This document shows, one piece after another, positions 36,895-46,197 of a stretch of DNA of 64,000 bases. The translations under genes were made by a program, and so were the position numbers. Origin of the DNA: Chitinophagaceae bacterium (lineage in GTDB: Bacteria > Bacteroidota > Bacteroidia > Chitinophagales > Chitinophagaceae); the NCBI GenBank assembly GCA_947446645.1, contig CANFHA010000004.1, positions 62,001 through 126,000 on the forward strand. The letters run 5' to 3'. The notes beneath the pieces are model-generated. The model was not told where the DNA came from, made no database searches, and was given only the letters and a program-made list of their open reading frames with translations. Every line of letters begins with the position of its first letter. Within the stretch, counting starts at the first letter, position 1.

Positions 36895-37556
36895 AAGATC
36901 GTAAATCCACCGTCAGCAAAAATGGTTTGCCCGGTGATAAAAGTATTTTTTTCAGAAGCAAGAAAGAATATGATCTCTGCTATTTCCATCGGTTCTGCCA
37001 GGCGGTTCAACGGCAAATTAGCTTTTATTGCTTCGATCTGTTCTGCAGTATTATTGATCTTTGTAAGCTCCGTATTTACAAATCCCGGAGCCACTGCATT
37101 TACCAGAACATTATTTTCCCCGTACTCAATGGCTGCAGTCCTGGTAAAAGCATTTATAGCGGCCTTTGACGACGCGTAAATAGCCCTTCCTTTTTTTGAT
37201 ACACTACTCCATATAGAGCTGATATTAACAATCCGGCCATAGCCAGCAGATTTCATACCGGGAGCCAGTAGATCAGTTAAGAGTACTGGCGCCCAGAAAT
37301 TTGTATCGACAAGCTTGCGGGCATCGCTAAAATTGATGTCGCCGATATTTGCAAGAGGATTGATACCCCCATTATTGATCAGAACATGCACAGGTTCTTG
37401 TAAGGCTGATACATAATGGCGTATACTCTCTTCCGAACTAAGGTCCATTTCACTCCGAGACGGAGCCAAAACCCGGTAGCCCATATCGTTGAATTTCTGG
37501 GCACAAGCCTTACCTATCCCCTTACTGGAACCTGTAATTAGCGCAGTTTTACTCAT
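36891..37556 (-). CDS. Short-chain dehydrogenase/reductase
   Basis: A 221-aa classical SDR with the NADP loop ITGSSKGIGKACA, NNGG structural motif, catalytic serine in VNISSIWSS and the YASSK active-site pair. It likely reduces a keto group or oxidises a hydroxyl in the operon's pathway. Start at the ATG 37556; a GTG at 37565 is also in frame. Its start region overlaps the aldolase gene and its stop overlaps the cyclase start (ATGA), indicating translational coupling. Confidence 0.88.
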   Translation of the reverse strand: MSKTALITGSSKGIGKACAQKFNDMGYRVLAPSRSEMDLSSEESIRHYVSALQEPVHVLINNGGINPLANIGDINFSDARKLVDTNFWAPVLLTDLLAPGMKSAGYGRIVNISSIWSSVSKKGRAIYASSKAAINAFTRTAAIEYGENNVLVNAVAPGFVNTELTKINNTAEQIEAIKANLPLNRLAEPMEIAEIIFFLASEKNTFITGQTIFADGGFTIL

Positions 37557-38373
37557 ATTTTCCACCCGCCTGTGATATTAGCTTATCGTAGCGCTGCTGC
37601 AGCATATCAATACGGTTTTCATCTTCCTTGTATATCATGCCATAAAAGTCGCGTTTGTTCTTAAGCCACATAAGCTCAAAACCTACTGCCTTCAGAATGC
37701 CTTTATCTCCACCGTTCCTCAGCGTAGCGTTCTTCGCGTCAAACAATACTTTCCTGGTCTCAAACTTATCCAGGTTACCCTGAGTCAGGTTATCAAAGAA
37801 AGGTAACGACTCAGAGGAAACGCCCCCGCCAATAACGCACTCCATGTCCTTATTGAATTTCTTTGCCTTTACAAGCACTTCTTCACATATGTTACGGATA
37901 GCTTCAGAATTAATGTCACTGCGCGTAAGACCCATAGAGCCGGTCATATCTACCCTGCCTACTACCACACCTTTTAGCTCTGCAATATTGGGCAGCGCCA
38001 GCATGTCATCGAAGTTCTTTACGGTAGAGATCGTTTCCACATTGATCAGGAAATCTACTTCCTTCCTTTCTTCCTGCGGAAATGCAAGATTCGCACAGGC
38101 AAGGAATTTCTTCAACGCATAAGGCGTTTCTATCATCGGTCCTACTATCCGGGTAACACCGATAGACCGGGAATCATACATGTCTTTCAGGGCTTCACAG
38201 CCGCCAATTTTTATAGTGAGGTCAAGTCCGGCCTTTGTGATAACTTCTTTAAGGCGAAGTGCCTCTTCCAAACGAGTACCTTCCGCTTCAAATTCAGCTT
38301 TTATGCCAATTGCGAAGTGATTCTCCTTCAGATCCTTCAACTGGTCGACCATTTTTCTTTCTAATAAATTCAC
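37549..38373 (-). CDS. HpcH/HpaI-type aldolase
   Basis: A 274-aa TIM-barrel protein of the HpcH/HpaI aldolase/citrate lyase superfamily. Visible elements are IGIKAEFEAEGTRLEEA at the start, KIGGCEALKDM, a metal-site glutamate in IGVTRIVGPMIETPYAL and the strand VVVGRVDMTGSMGL. Relatives join or split pyruvate-derived enolates and aldehydes; some lack the usual arginine, so the reaction here is not fixed. A GTG start (38373) gives the full N-terminus; an ATG lies at 38352. Confidence 0.78.
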   Translation of the reverse strand: MNLLERKMVDQLKDLKENHFAIGIKAEFEAEGTRLEEALRLKEVITKAGLDLTIKIGGCEALKDMYDSRSIGVTRIVGPMIETPYALKKFLACANLAFPQEERKEVDFLINVETISTVKNFDDMLALPNIAELKGVVVGRVDMTGSMGLTRSDINSEAIRNICEEVLVKAKKFNKDMECVIGGGVSSESLPFFDNLTQGNLDKFETRKVLFDAKNATLRNGGDKGILKAVGFELMWLKNKRDFYGMIYKEDENRIDMLQQRYDKLISQAGGKYE

Positions 38374-38419
38374 TGCCTGGTAGTTTTAAGTGTTATCGAA
38401 AATGCTAAAATAATATAAA

Positions 38420-40219
38420 TCAGCCATTATACTCCTTAATAAATAAATTAGTCCTGAATTCCTCTCTGTCCATAAAAGGTGCGAGATCTTCAAGCGGCGC
38501 AGATATCATACGACCATCTTCAAGCCTCTTAGAAGATACTTTCGGTAAAAATTTATAATCTTCCGTTAGCATCACTTCACAGATCACCGGCCCGTCGGTT
38601 GCAAGAAATTCCTCGATTTCCCTTTTGAGGTCATCCTGTGAAGTTATCCTGCAAGTAGAAAATCCATATGCCTGGCCTAGCTTAATAATATCCGGAAAAC
38701 TAACACCTGAATTTGGGTCTGACCCAACACGGTGGCCTCCGAAGAATCCATCCTGCGTCTGTTTTATAGAAATATAACCGTTATTATTAAGATAAATAAT
38801 TTTTATGGGCATGTTATGATGTATCACCGTCTGCAGCTCCTGTATATTCATTTGTATGCTGCCATCCCCTGCTATACAAACAACATCTTTCATATTATTT
38901 GCAACACAGGCACCAATAGAAGCAGGCAGATCAAAGCCCATAGAGGCGCAACCACTGTTCCAGAACATACGGATCCTGTTTTTTACGGGCATCGCCTGCC
39001 ATGGCGCCACACAAGCGGTACCATCTCCAGTTACACATACAGTCCCGTCTTTCATGCATTGACCAAGCACCTCCATAAATACGTATGGATGCACGCCCTT
39101 ATCCAGTGCATAATACTCAGGCAACACCGTAGGATATTTCTGTTTTCTGACCTTGTTCCATTCTAGCCAATCGGCATGAAGATGGGCTGCAGAGTTCCCT
39201 AAACTGTCGCTCAGCAAGCGAATAAAATCTACAGCATCTGCACAAACAGGAAGGTCGGGCCTTACTGTAGGTTTCAGTAGCTCAGCCTCGTCTATATCAA
39301 CGATAACTTTATAAGCTTCCCTGGCAAAAAACTCCCAGTTGTAACTTACCTGCCTTATGTTATTGCGGGTGCCTATCGTTATAAGCAGATCTGCATTCTG
39401 CACACAGAAATTACCTGCCCTGTTGCCGAGCGTGCCGAAACGGCCTATATAGTTGTTGTTATCCTCCCCTATCACATCCATCCCGTTGAATGTTGTTACA
39501 ACTGGAATGTTACAGGCACCTAACAACGACTCAAATTCCGCTATGGCACCGGAAATGCGAATACCGTGCCCGGCGAGTATCACCGGTCGCTGAGCTTGTC
39601 TTATTTTCTCAGCTACGCTATCAACTTTTATTTTTAATTCATCGTTTGTTTGAACATTCGGAATATCGAAGCCCTTGAGCTGGCCCTCGTCAACAAGTGC
39701 ACCTTGAATATTCATAGGCACGTCAAGCCAAACCGGCCCCTTGCGGCCTGTTGTTGCCAGCCATATTGCTTTTTCCAGGTAGTACCGTATGTCATTGGCA
39801 TCCGTGATCATGTGCGCAAACTTGGTAATCGGCGACACCACAGCAACAATATCCACCTCCTGATCGCCTAACTGACGCAAACCTTTCACTTCAGGGCAAG
39901 CATGAATTGTTGTCTCAAATTTCACTTGCCCGGAGAGATATAGCACCGGTACTGAATCCGTCCACTGCCCAAGCACACCGTTCAGCGCATTCAGTCCGCC
40001 AGGGCCTGTAGTCACGTTCACTACCGCAAGCCTGTTGGCTGTTCTCGCATAACCTTCTGCGGCAATAGCGGAAGCTTGTTCATGGTGATTGTTAATATAA
40101 ATGAGGTCCCTGCCCAACGAATCGTTGAGATGCATAGCCCCTCCGCCAGTAACCATGAACACATGCTCTACGCCGTATTCTTTTAGTTTTTTCGAGATGT
40201 AATCTGTTACTTTTATCAT
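38420..40219 (-). CDS. Thiamine-diphosphate enzyme (acetolactate synthase-like)
   Basis: A 599-aa ThDP enzyme with the three-domain acetolactate synthase fold. The catalytic glutamate is in NHHEQASAIAAEGYAR near residue 48, and the Mg-ThDP motif GDGSIQMN...YLNNNGY is around 455-485. No small regulatory subunit gene or ilvC/ilvD is nearby, so amino-acid synthesis is unlikely. In sugar pathways such enzymes add a two-carbon acetyl unit from pyruvate (YerE-type) or decarboxylate a keto acid. Start at ATG 40219; an in-frame GTG lies 9 bases upstream. Fourth gene of the operon. Confidence 0.85.
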   Translation of the reverse strand: MIKVTDYISKKLKEYGVEHVFMVTGGGAMHLNDSLGRDLIYINNHHEQASAIAAEGYARTANRLAVVNVTTGPGGLNALNGVLGQWTDSVPVLYLSGQVKFETTIHACPEVKGLRQLGDQEVDIVAVVSPITKFAHMITDANDIRYYLEKAIWLATTGRKGPVWLDVPMNIQGALVDEGQLKGFDIPNVQTNDELKIKVDSVAEKIRQAQRPVILAGHGIRISGAIAEFESLLGACNIPVVTTFNGMDVIGEDNNNYIGRFGTLGNRAGNFCVQNADLLITIGTRNNIRQVSYNWEFFAREAYKVIVDIDEAELLKPTVRPDLPVCADAVDFIRLLSDSLGNSAAHLHADWLEWNKVRKQKYPTVLPEYYALDKGVHPYVFMEVLGQCMKDGTVCVTGDGTACVAPWQAMPVKNRIRMFWNSGCASMGFDLPASIGACVANNMKDVVCIAGDGSIQMNIQELQTVIHHNMPIKIIYLNNNGYISIKQTQDGFFGGHRVGSDPNSGVSFPDIIKLGQAYGFSTCRITSQDDLKREIEEFLATDGPVICEVMLTEDYKFLPKVSSKRLEDGRMISAPLEDLAPFMDREEFRTNLFIKEYNG

Positions 40220-40251
40220 TAACGACACAAAAATAGTCCTTTATTTGTTTA

Positions 40252-40890
40252 CTAATTTCCGGTTACCAAAGTAGCTAAATTATCAAACCGGTCGATCATG
40301 TAATGAGGTTTTTTTGTGGCAAGCAAATTTTCACTTTCGTAGCCATATTTAACAGCAACAGTTATAAGATTCTCATCGTGCCCTGCCTGTATATCATTCA
40401 CTGTGTCCCCTACCATATATCCCTCAGAAAACCCACCCATTCTCTTCAGTTCTGCTACCATATCACGTTTGGTCAAAGCGACCCCAGGGGTCATTTCAAA
40501 ACCGATAACATGCAAAAAGAAATGCCGGATTTTTTTTGCTTCGAGTATCCGTATAGTTGGTGCGTATCTTTTATTAGTAGCAATATATAATGAATGCCCT
40601 TGCTTATGTAATGTATTTATGGTTTCATATACTCCATCATACAAGCTCGTTTCTTTATAATCAGAACTATCATAGATAGACATAAACATTTTCTTTGCGA
40701 GCACAATGCGCTCGCGATCTTCCCCATAAACAGTGGATAAAAGGTCGTTAATATTCATCCCATAGTTCAAATCTTCAATAGCCGGATTTTTTCCTGGAGA
40801 AATGCTTTTAAAAACACTTTTATAGGTCTGGAATATCTCGTTTTTAGAATCAATAAGTGTTCCGTCAAGATCAAAGATAATATGTGACAT
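40252..40890 (-). CDS. HAD-family phosphatase
   Basis: A 212-aa HAD hydrolase of the phosphoglycolate phosphatase type. The nucleophile is in FDLDGTLIDSKNE (residues 7-19), motif II threonine in YIATNKRYAP, and motif III/IV in YMVGDTVNDIQAGHD. It is a good candidate to remove a phosphate from an intermediate in this operon. It starts 10 bases after the epimerase gene. Confidence 0.87.
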   Translation of the reverse strand: MSHIIFDLDGTLIDSKNEIFQTYKSVFKSISPGKNPAIEDLNYGMNINDLLSTVYGEDRERIVLAKKMFMSIYDSSDYKETSLYDGVYETINTLHKQGHSLYIATNKRYAPTIRILEAKKIRHFFLHVIGFEMTPGVALTKRDMVAELKRMGGFSEGYMVGDTVNDIQAGHDENLITVAVKYGYESENLLATKKPHYMIDRFDNLATLVTGN

Positions 40891-40900
40891 TTGCAGGGTG

Positions 40901-41785
40901 TTATTTGTCAGTCAGTAGAAGGTTTTTGTCCAGCCGATTAATATTCAATAAATACCACGTATATAGTTTCTCTATAGCAGCTGCAATAGGCGTAAAGCGT
41001 AAGGATTTAATTGTAGAATGCAACAACGTATTATCACCACTGTATTCTGCGGCTAAACCATCTTCCTTTACCTCTATAGAAATTGGTTTACCTGACACGC
41101 TTTTAACAATATTAGCAAGGTCCAGTAACTCGATAGAGTTGTCCGGGGTAATATTAAACGATCGGTCAGCCGGACTGTTTTCAATAAAATGTTCCAATAT
41201 CGGCATCAGATCATCTACGTATAAGTAGTCAAACTTCCGGTTTTGCCGCAAGGTTATGGGCAGATCAAAAATGGCTTTACAAATGGCGTTAGAAATGAAG
41301 CGGATCGCATAGTCCTCATACTTACCAAAAATTCCGAATATCCTGAAATCATATACACCTTCCTGGGAAGGTAGATACTTTCCGAAAATGTATTTATTAT
41401 ACCCATGCTCATCCGCAGGAATAAATGTACCGAAGTAAGATTCCTTCATTTTGGGCTGGTAATGGCGCATATCATAAATGGCACCGCTGCCCATATTTAA
41501 AAATTTCTCCCACCGGTCATTATACTTCAGGAGATTAAAAATCATACGGGAGTTGGTAAGCAGCAGGCTTGCCGTATCCGCGGCATTTCTATGCCCGGGT
41601 TTCGCAGCGGAATGTATGATTACATCAAATGACTGCTTACTAAAGTAGTTGCTCACACTGGTATCGTCACTGCAATCCAGTTCTGTACGCGGTGGCACAT
41701 GTAACTCGTACAGGTCAGTTAAATATGATTCGGCAATATTTTTACCAAGGAAACCGGTACCACCCGTCACAAGAATTTTCTTCAT
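40901..41785 (-). CDS. NAD-dependent sugar epimerase/dehydratase
   Basis: A 294-aa extended SDR (NAD loop VTGGTGFLGKN, active-site YNKYIFGK). KFDYLYVDDLMPILEHFI is the typical C-terminal substrate region. Nucleotide sugar epimerases, reductases and synthases share this fold, so the exact activity is open. It follows the membrane protein gene by 1 base. Confidence 0.85.
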   Translation of the reverse strand: MKKILVTGGTGFLGKNIAESYLTDLYELHVPPRTELDCSDDTSVSNYFSKQSFDVIIHSAAKPGHRNAADTASLLLTNSRMIFNLLKYNDRWEKFLNMGSGAIYDMRHYQPKMKESYFGTFIPADEHGYNKYIFGKYLPSQEGVYDFRIFGIFGKYEDYAIRFISNAICKAIFDLPITLRQNRKFDYLYVDDLMPILEHFIENSPADRSFNITPDNSIELLDLANIVKSVSGKPISIEVKEDGLAAEYSGDNTLLHSTIKSLRFTPIAAAIEKLYTWYLLNINRLDKNLLLTDK

Positions 41786-41786
41786 G

Positions 41787-44504
41787 TTATTTACTTATAG
41801 ATTGCCTTATTGATTCCCATGTACTTGCTATTTGTCCTTTGTCCGTAGCTTTATTGGTAATAGACACTTCCGCAATCGGACCTATATAGTAACGCATAAA
41901 CCCTAAATTACCTGTAAACAGCTTTTCCGGTGAGTTCTTAAACGGTTTGGGCAGCGGGAATGTACTTGCTAGCGCACCGTTTACATAAACCTCCATGCGG
42001 TCGGGGTATACATTCATCACACAGTAACTCCAGTCATCACCCGCTATAGCAGCACCGGTTCCTTTTCCGTTTATTCCGAAAAAGTAGTTAGGTGAATTAA
42101 TAATATTCGCAATAATAAAACCGCTCGAATCATTCATATTCCCTACCAGGGTAGCATACTGGTATATTTGCCGTTGCGGTTTAAACAACACCTCAACCGA
42201 AAATTCAGAAGCCAAATTCACCCCATTCATACCTGCGCCGTCATTTATCCTGGCATTAATACCCGCCGTGTCGGCCGTATATTTTTTATATATAACTTGT
42301 CCTGCACGATCAAAAAAAGCTTGCGTTGGCAATTTGTCCTTTCTTTTCACGAGCAATGCCATCGTCTTATTAGTGTCCTTCACCTGGTAAGTAGCCGCTA
42401 CTGCAGCAAACGGGCGATTCAGGAAATAATAGTTGCAAAAAGCAGGCTCTATAAAAATATTAAAAGACGAATCACTTATTTCTTTTGTCAGCCGGTCAAG
42501 ATCTGAATTCAGGAACATATCCCCTAGCCCGGGATTAAAAGCCGCCTTCCTGGTATTTCCGTCGAAGTATAAGCATTGATACTGGCGCGCGGTAAACACC
42601 AATATCTTTTCCCGGTCTTTTGAGTTTTTCTTCAAAAACTCGCTATTGCTTTCTATCCTTATCTGCTCCTCCTGTTGTTTAGCTTTGTCGTCGTCCTGGT
42701 TCACTAGTTCGCTTATCCTGTCCGTTCCTGCCACAACAGAGAAAAACGAGAAGGAAATAACAAACAGAAAAGCAACAAAGAACGCGTTTAGCGCCAGGTC
42801 CTTTTTCACTTTGATCACGCTCCACAATTGATCGCCCAAAATGGTAAGCAACATCAGGGTCATACCCGAGCTCTGTGCCAGCTGCCAGTTGTGACTACGT
42901 CCCTGGAAATAGGTGAAAAAACCAACACTGAGCGCTGAAAGTAAAAACACCATAGAAGCTTTGGGGTTAATATCCTTTTTATACCACTTACTTATAGAAT
43001 ATGTCATACCAAGCACAATAACTAATGCTACGATATTCCACGGATGAACCAGCGACATGGGAAGCAGGTTAGCGCCTAGCTTACCAAAAACGGTGATTGT
43101 AGAGAAAAGAGATGACAGGTCGGGAGATGAGCCATAAGCTACCGCAATTATCAGCTTATATGCATAAAAAGCAACGAATAGCATGCCTATACCAGCGAGC
43201 CAGTGTATGGCAATTTTCTTTACCGCTATTTTACCATCAGTGGTGTAAAAATCAGTAAAAGTATTAACCGCCAGCCAGCAGAGATAACTGATTATTCCGA
43301 TCTCAGGATTCCAAAGAACAAAAAACGCCTGCAAAACTGTTGTAAACCAGTAAATAATCTGCGAGCGCTTATTGAAATACACAGTGGCCAAAAAAATAAG
43401 AGTGCTTGGGATAATATAGCGGACAGGATAAAAGGCAAAATTGCAATCGAAATTCTGCCCGAACTTAAAATTGAGAAAAGGAAAAAAGATTACAGATAAA
43501 ACACCTAAAAAAAGAATAATATTATTATCCACGAACTTCCGGAGCACATAGAAATTGCCAATAAAAGACAGTCCCAGCAATATGCTCATTATCAACGTGA
43601 ACTTCAAAACACTTAGCCCGATGACACTGAATATAACATTTAGAAAATGAGGATATAGGCCGTATGTGCTAGAAAAATTATTTACAAGCATTGGCAGGCC
43701 AGAGTACACCTGGGTCATGGAGTAGTAAACTGCATTAAAATTGTATTTCGTCTCAAAAGCATACGGAAAATAAAATACACTCATTCCTACTGCGGCAATC
43801 ACCACTGCCCCGAAAACACCGTATCCTACTAACGAAGATGATATTTTGAATGTCTTATTGCCCTCCCAGTTATATTTCTTAACACCCAAAAAGAATAAAG
43901 CGCCTAGCGCCGGCACCAAAATGAACGTATAGAGTAGCAGATATTTGCCAATGAAAAAACCATCAAAGTAAAAGTCGAAGTTTGTTTTCCCCACAAAGTC
44001 CCTGCTGTTTTGCGGTATCTCGCCACCGTCTTTTACAAACGGATTCTGGGCCGTAAAATCAAACCAGATCATACCCATCAATATCACCACTGGGATCAGG
44101 GAAATAACGGTAGCGGTAGGTTTTTTTGCAAGATCCTTTATAAATGCCAGCTTTGAAAAAACACTATAAAAACCCAAAAGTCCCAAGGTAATGACCACAA
44201 CACCCACCCTGAACAACATGGCCTCCATCGGTTCTGGTCGTGCTGCTTCAGGTTCTATCAATAATCTTTTAGCCTCGGCTAGCGCAGCACTTGTGTCCGG
44301 GTGGTACACCTTTTGAATCACAAAAGCTATTACCCAATAAACAAATAAAGAGCAGCAGATCGAAAATACCCAGCGCAGTAGCTCCTCTCTTAATAAGAAA
44401 TCCCTTTCATCAGCAACCTGGGTTTTAGCGCCAGGGCTAACGTTCTCAGAAACAGGTAAAATATTATTAGGTACAGGTTTTTTCTTGTTTTTTCCCGAAC
44501 TCAT
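41787..44504 (-). CDS. Polytopic membrane protein with C-terminal LamG-like domain
   Basis: A 905-aa protein, first gene of the eight-gene operon. Residues ~1-45 are cytoplasmic and lysine/proline-rich. About a dozen hydrophobic helices follow (~50 to ~620) in a layout like a GT-C glycosyltransferase or flippase-like protein, with no motif I can assign. Residues ~740-900 look like a concanavalin-fold (LamG-like) domain, with FSVEVLFKPQRQIYQYATLV, MEVYVNGALAST and GNLGFMRYYIGPIAEVSI. The lectin-like module would face the periplasm. Possibly a glycan transferase with a built-in binding domain (inference). Confidence 0.65.
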   Translation of the reverse strand: MSSGKNKKKPVPNNILPVSENVSPGAKTQVADERDFLLREELLRWVFSICCSLFVYWVIAFVIQKVYHPDTSAALAEAKRLLIEPEAARPEPMEAMLFRVGVVVITLGLLGFYSVFSKLAFIKDLAKKPTATVISLIPVVILMGMIWFDFTAQNPFVKDGGEIPQNSRDFVGKTNFDFYFDGFFIGKYLLLYTFILVPALGALFFLGVKKYNWEGNKTFKISSSLVGYGVFGAVVIAAVGMSVFYFPYAFETKYNFNAVYYSMTQVYSGLPMLVNNFSSTYGLYPHFLNVIFSVIGLSVLKFTLIMSILLGLSFIGNFYVLRKFVDNNIILFLGVLSVIFFPFLNFKFGQNFDCNFAFYPVRYIIPSTLIFLATVYFNKRSQIIYWFTTVLQAFFVLWNPEIGIISYLCWLAVNTFTDFYTTDGKIAVKKIAIHWLAGIGMLFVAFYAYKLIIAVAYGSSPDLSSLFSTITVFGKLGANLLPMSLVHPWNIVALVIVLGMTYSISKWYKKDINPKASMVFLLSALSVGFFTYFQGRSHNWQLAQSSGMTLMLLTILGDQLWSVIKVKKDLALNAFFVAFLFVISFSFFSVVAGTDRISELVNQDDDKAKQQEEQIRIESNSEFLKKNSKDREKILVFTARQYQCLYFDGNTRKAAFNPGLGDMFLNSDLDRLTKEISDSSFNIFIEPAFCNYYFLNRPFAAVAATYQVKDTNKTMALLVKRKDKLPTQAFFDRAGQVIYKKYTADTAGINARINDGAGMNGVNLASEFSVEVLFKPQRQIYQYATLVGNMNDSSGFIIANIINSPNYFFGINGKGTGAAIAGDDWSYCVMNVYPDRMEVYVNGALASTFPLPKPFKNSPEKLFTGNLGFMRYYIGPIAEVSITNKATDKGQIASTWESIRQSISK

Positions 44505-44675
44505 GTGTGTGATTATTAAAAAAATCCAAGATAGCCTTTTTGTTTAAAACTAGCAATTTCAGTAGTCTGGCAGGGCCTCGGATAAAAACAGATAGTTAAC
44601 CAACACACGGTGTCTGTCATTGAATAAAAATGTTACTTTTACGGCCTGCATTTCAATTAATTAATTGCCATAAAA

Positions 44676-45686
44676 ATGATAAGAATAGCTATTATTGGCT
44701 ACGGTTACTGGGGTCCAAACCTGGTTAGAAACTTCTACAACACACCTAATTGCTCTGTAGATCTCGTCGTTGACTCACGCCAGGATAGGCTGGACCTGGT
44801 TCGCAAAAACTTTCCGGCAACAAGGGTAAGCACCAATATTGACGATGCGCTTAAAAGCACAGATATTGACGCTGTAGTTATTGCTACCCCTACTGCATCG
44901 CATTACGGTCTTGCAAAAACTGCTTTGGAAAACGGTAAACATGTGCTCGTGGAAAAGCCCATGGCAAAGAGCGTTAGCGAAGCCGAGGATATGATTGAGA
45001 CTGCCGAAAAAGCAGGTAAGCTGCTCATGGTCGACCACACATTCCTTTACACCGGTTCTGTAAAGAAAATGAAGCAACTGATCGACAGCGGAGACGTTGG
45101 CGACATTACCTATTTTGACTCAACCAGGATTAATCTCGGCCTGTTTCAGCCCGATATCAATGTGCTTTGGGATCTTGCACCGCATGATATATCCATTTTA
45201 TTTCACCTGATACATTCGCGCCCCGTAAGCGTAAGTGCCACCGGCATATCTCATACGCCCAATGGCCTGGAAAACGTGGCATACCTGACCGTTAATTACG
45301 ACTCGTCACATATCGCTCACTTTTCATGCTCCTGGTCTTCCCCGGTTAAGATCAGGAAAATACTCATAGGCGGCACGAAAAAAATGATCATGTTCGATGA
45401 CGTAGAGCCATCTGAAAAAGTAAAAGTCTACGATACCGGCTACAGTGTAAAAGACGATGAGGATAAGCGTAAGCTGCTTGTAGATTACCGTGTAGGTGAT
45501 ATTTATATTCCAAAACTGGATCAGAAGGAAGCACTGAGTGGAATGGCTGCCGACTTCATTAATTCTATAATATCAGGCGGCACCCCGGTTTCCAACAACC
45601 GTATAGGGCTTGAAGTAGTAAAAGTGCTCGAAGCTGCCCAAGAATCCATAAGCAGCAAAGGAAAAGAAGTAATGATTAAATATTAA
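44676..45686 (+). CDS. Gfo/Idh/MocA-family sugar oxidoreductase
   Basis: A 336-aa NAD(P)-dependent oxidoreductase with Rossmann loop IAIIGYGYWGPNLVRN, family motif VEKPMA and catalytic-region WDLAPHDISILFHL. With the next two genes it forms an oxidoreductase/acetyltransferase/aminotransferase triad like WbpB/WbpD/WbpE, in which this enzyme would oxidise C3 of a UDP-GlcNAc-derived uronic acid. The assignment of sugar and position is inference; WbpA-type UDP-GlcNAc dehydrogenase is not in the window. Confidence 0.85.
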   Translation: MIRIAIIGYGYWGPNLVRNFYNTPNCSVDLVVDSRQDRLDLVRKNFPATRVSTNIDDALKSTDIDAVVIATPTASHYGLAKTALENGKHVLVEKPMAKSVSEAEDMIETAEKAGKLLMVDHTFLYTGSVKKMKQLIDSGDVGDITYFDSTRINLGLFQPDINVLWDLAPHDISILFHLIHSRPVSVSATGISHTPNGLENVAYLTVNYDSSHIAHFSCSWSSPVKIRKILIGGTKKMIMFDDVEPSEKVKVYDTGYSVKDDEDKRKLLVDYRVGDIYIPKLDQKEALSGMAADFINSIISGGTPVSNNRIGLEVVKVLEAAQESISSKGKEVMIKY

Positions 45687-45694
45687 TATCTCGC

Positions 45695-46189
45695 ATGGAA
45701 GTACTTACTCTAAATACTGAAAAGAAATCGCTCAACAATGTCAAGGTCGGTGAAAACGTACGCATTTTCGACTTTGTAAATGCATACCATTGCTCTATTG
45801 ATGATAATAGCAAAGTTGGAGCTTTTGTCGAAATACAAAAAGGGGCTACGATCGGTAAAAACTGTAAAATATCCAGCCACACGTTTATTTGTGAGGGTGT
45901 GCATATAGAAGACAATGTATTTATTGGCCATAACGTAACGTTTATCAACGACCGTTTCCCGCGCGCCACTAACCCCGATGGCAGCGTGCAGACCGATGCA
46001 GATTGGAAACTGGAAGAAACATTCATTAAAAAAAATGCTTCAATCGGCTCATCTGTTACCATTCTTTGTGGTATTATTGTAGGCGAAGGAGCGATAGTAG
46101 GTGCGGGCTCAGTAGTTACAAAAAACGTAGCCCCGAATACAATCGTAGCTGGCAATCCGGCTAAATTGATCAAAAAAATTCAACCCTGA
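45695..46189 (+). CDS. Left-handed beta-helix sugar N-acetyltransferase (WlbB/WbpD type)
   Basis: A 164-aa hexapeptide-repeat acyltransferase forming a trimeric left-handed beta-helix. Repeats such as SKVGAFVEIQKGATIGKNCK and IEDNVFIGHNVTFINDRFPR are present; GHNVTFxNDxxPRA is typical of 3-amino-sugar N-acetyltransferases (WlbB, FdtC, QdtC). It sits 8 bases after the oxidoreductase and 8 before the aminotransferase, so it most likely acetylates the 3-amino group the latter creates. Confidence 0.87.
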   Translation: MEVLTLNTEKKSLNNVKVGENVRIFDFVNAYHCSIDDNSKVGAFVEIQKGATIGKNCKISSHTFICEGVHIEDNVFIGHNVTFINDRFPRATNPDGSVQTDADWKLEETFIKKNASIGSSVTILCGIIVGEGAIVGAGSVVTKNVAPNTIVAGNPAKLIKKIQP

Positions 46190-46197
46190 TTATTCGT

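Noticed and set aside
38420-40219. Acetolactate synthase for branched-chain amino acids (ilvB)
   Set aside because: No ilvN, ilvC or ilvD nearby, and the operon is about sugars; kept as a ThDP enzyme of unknown reaction.
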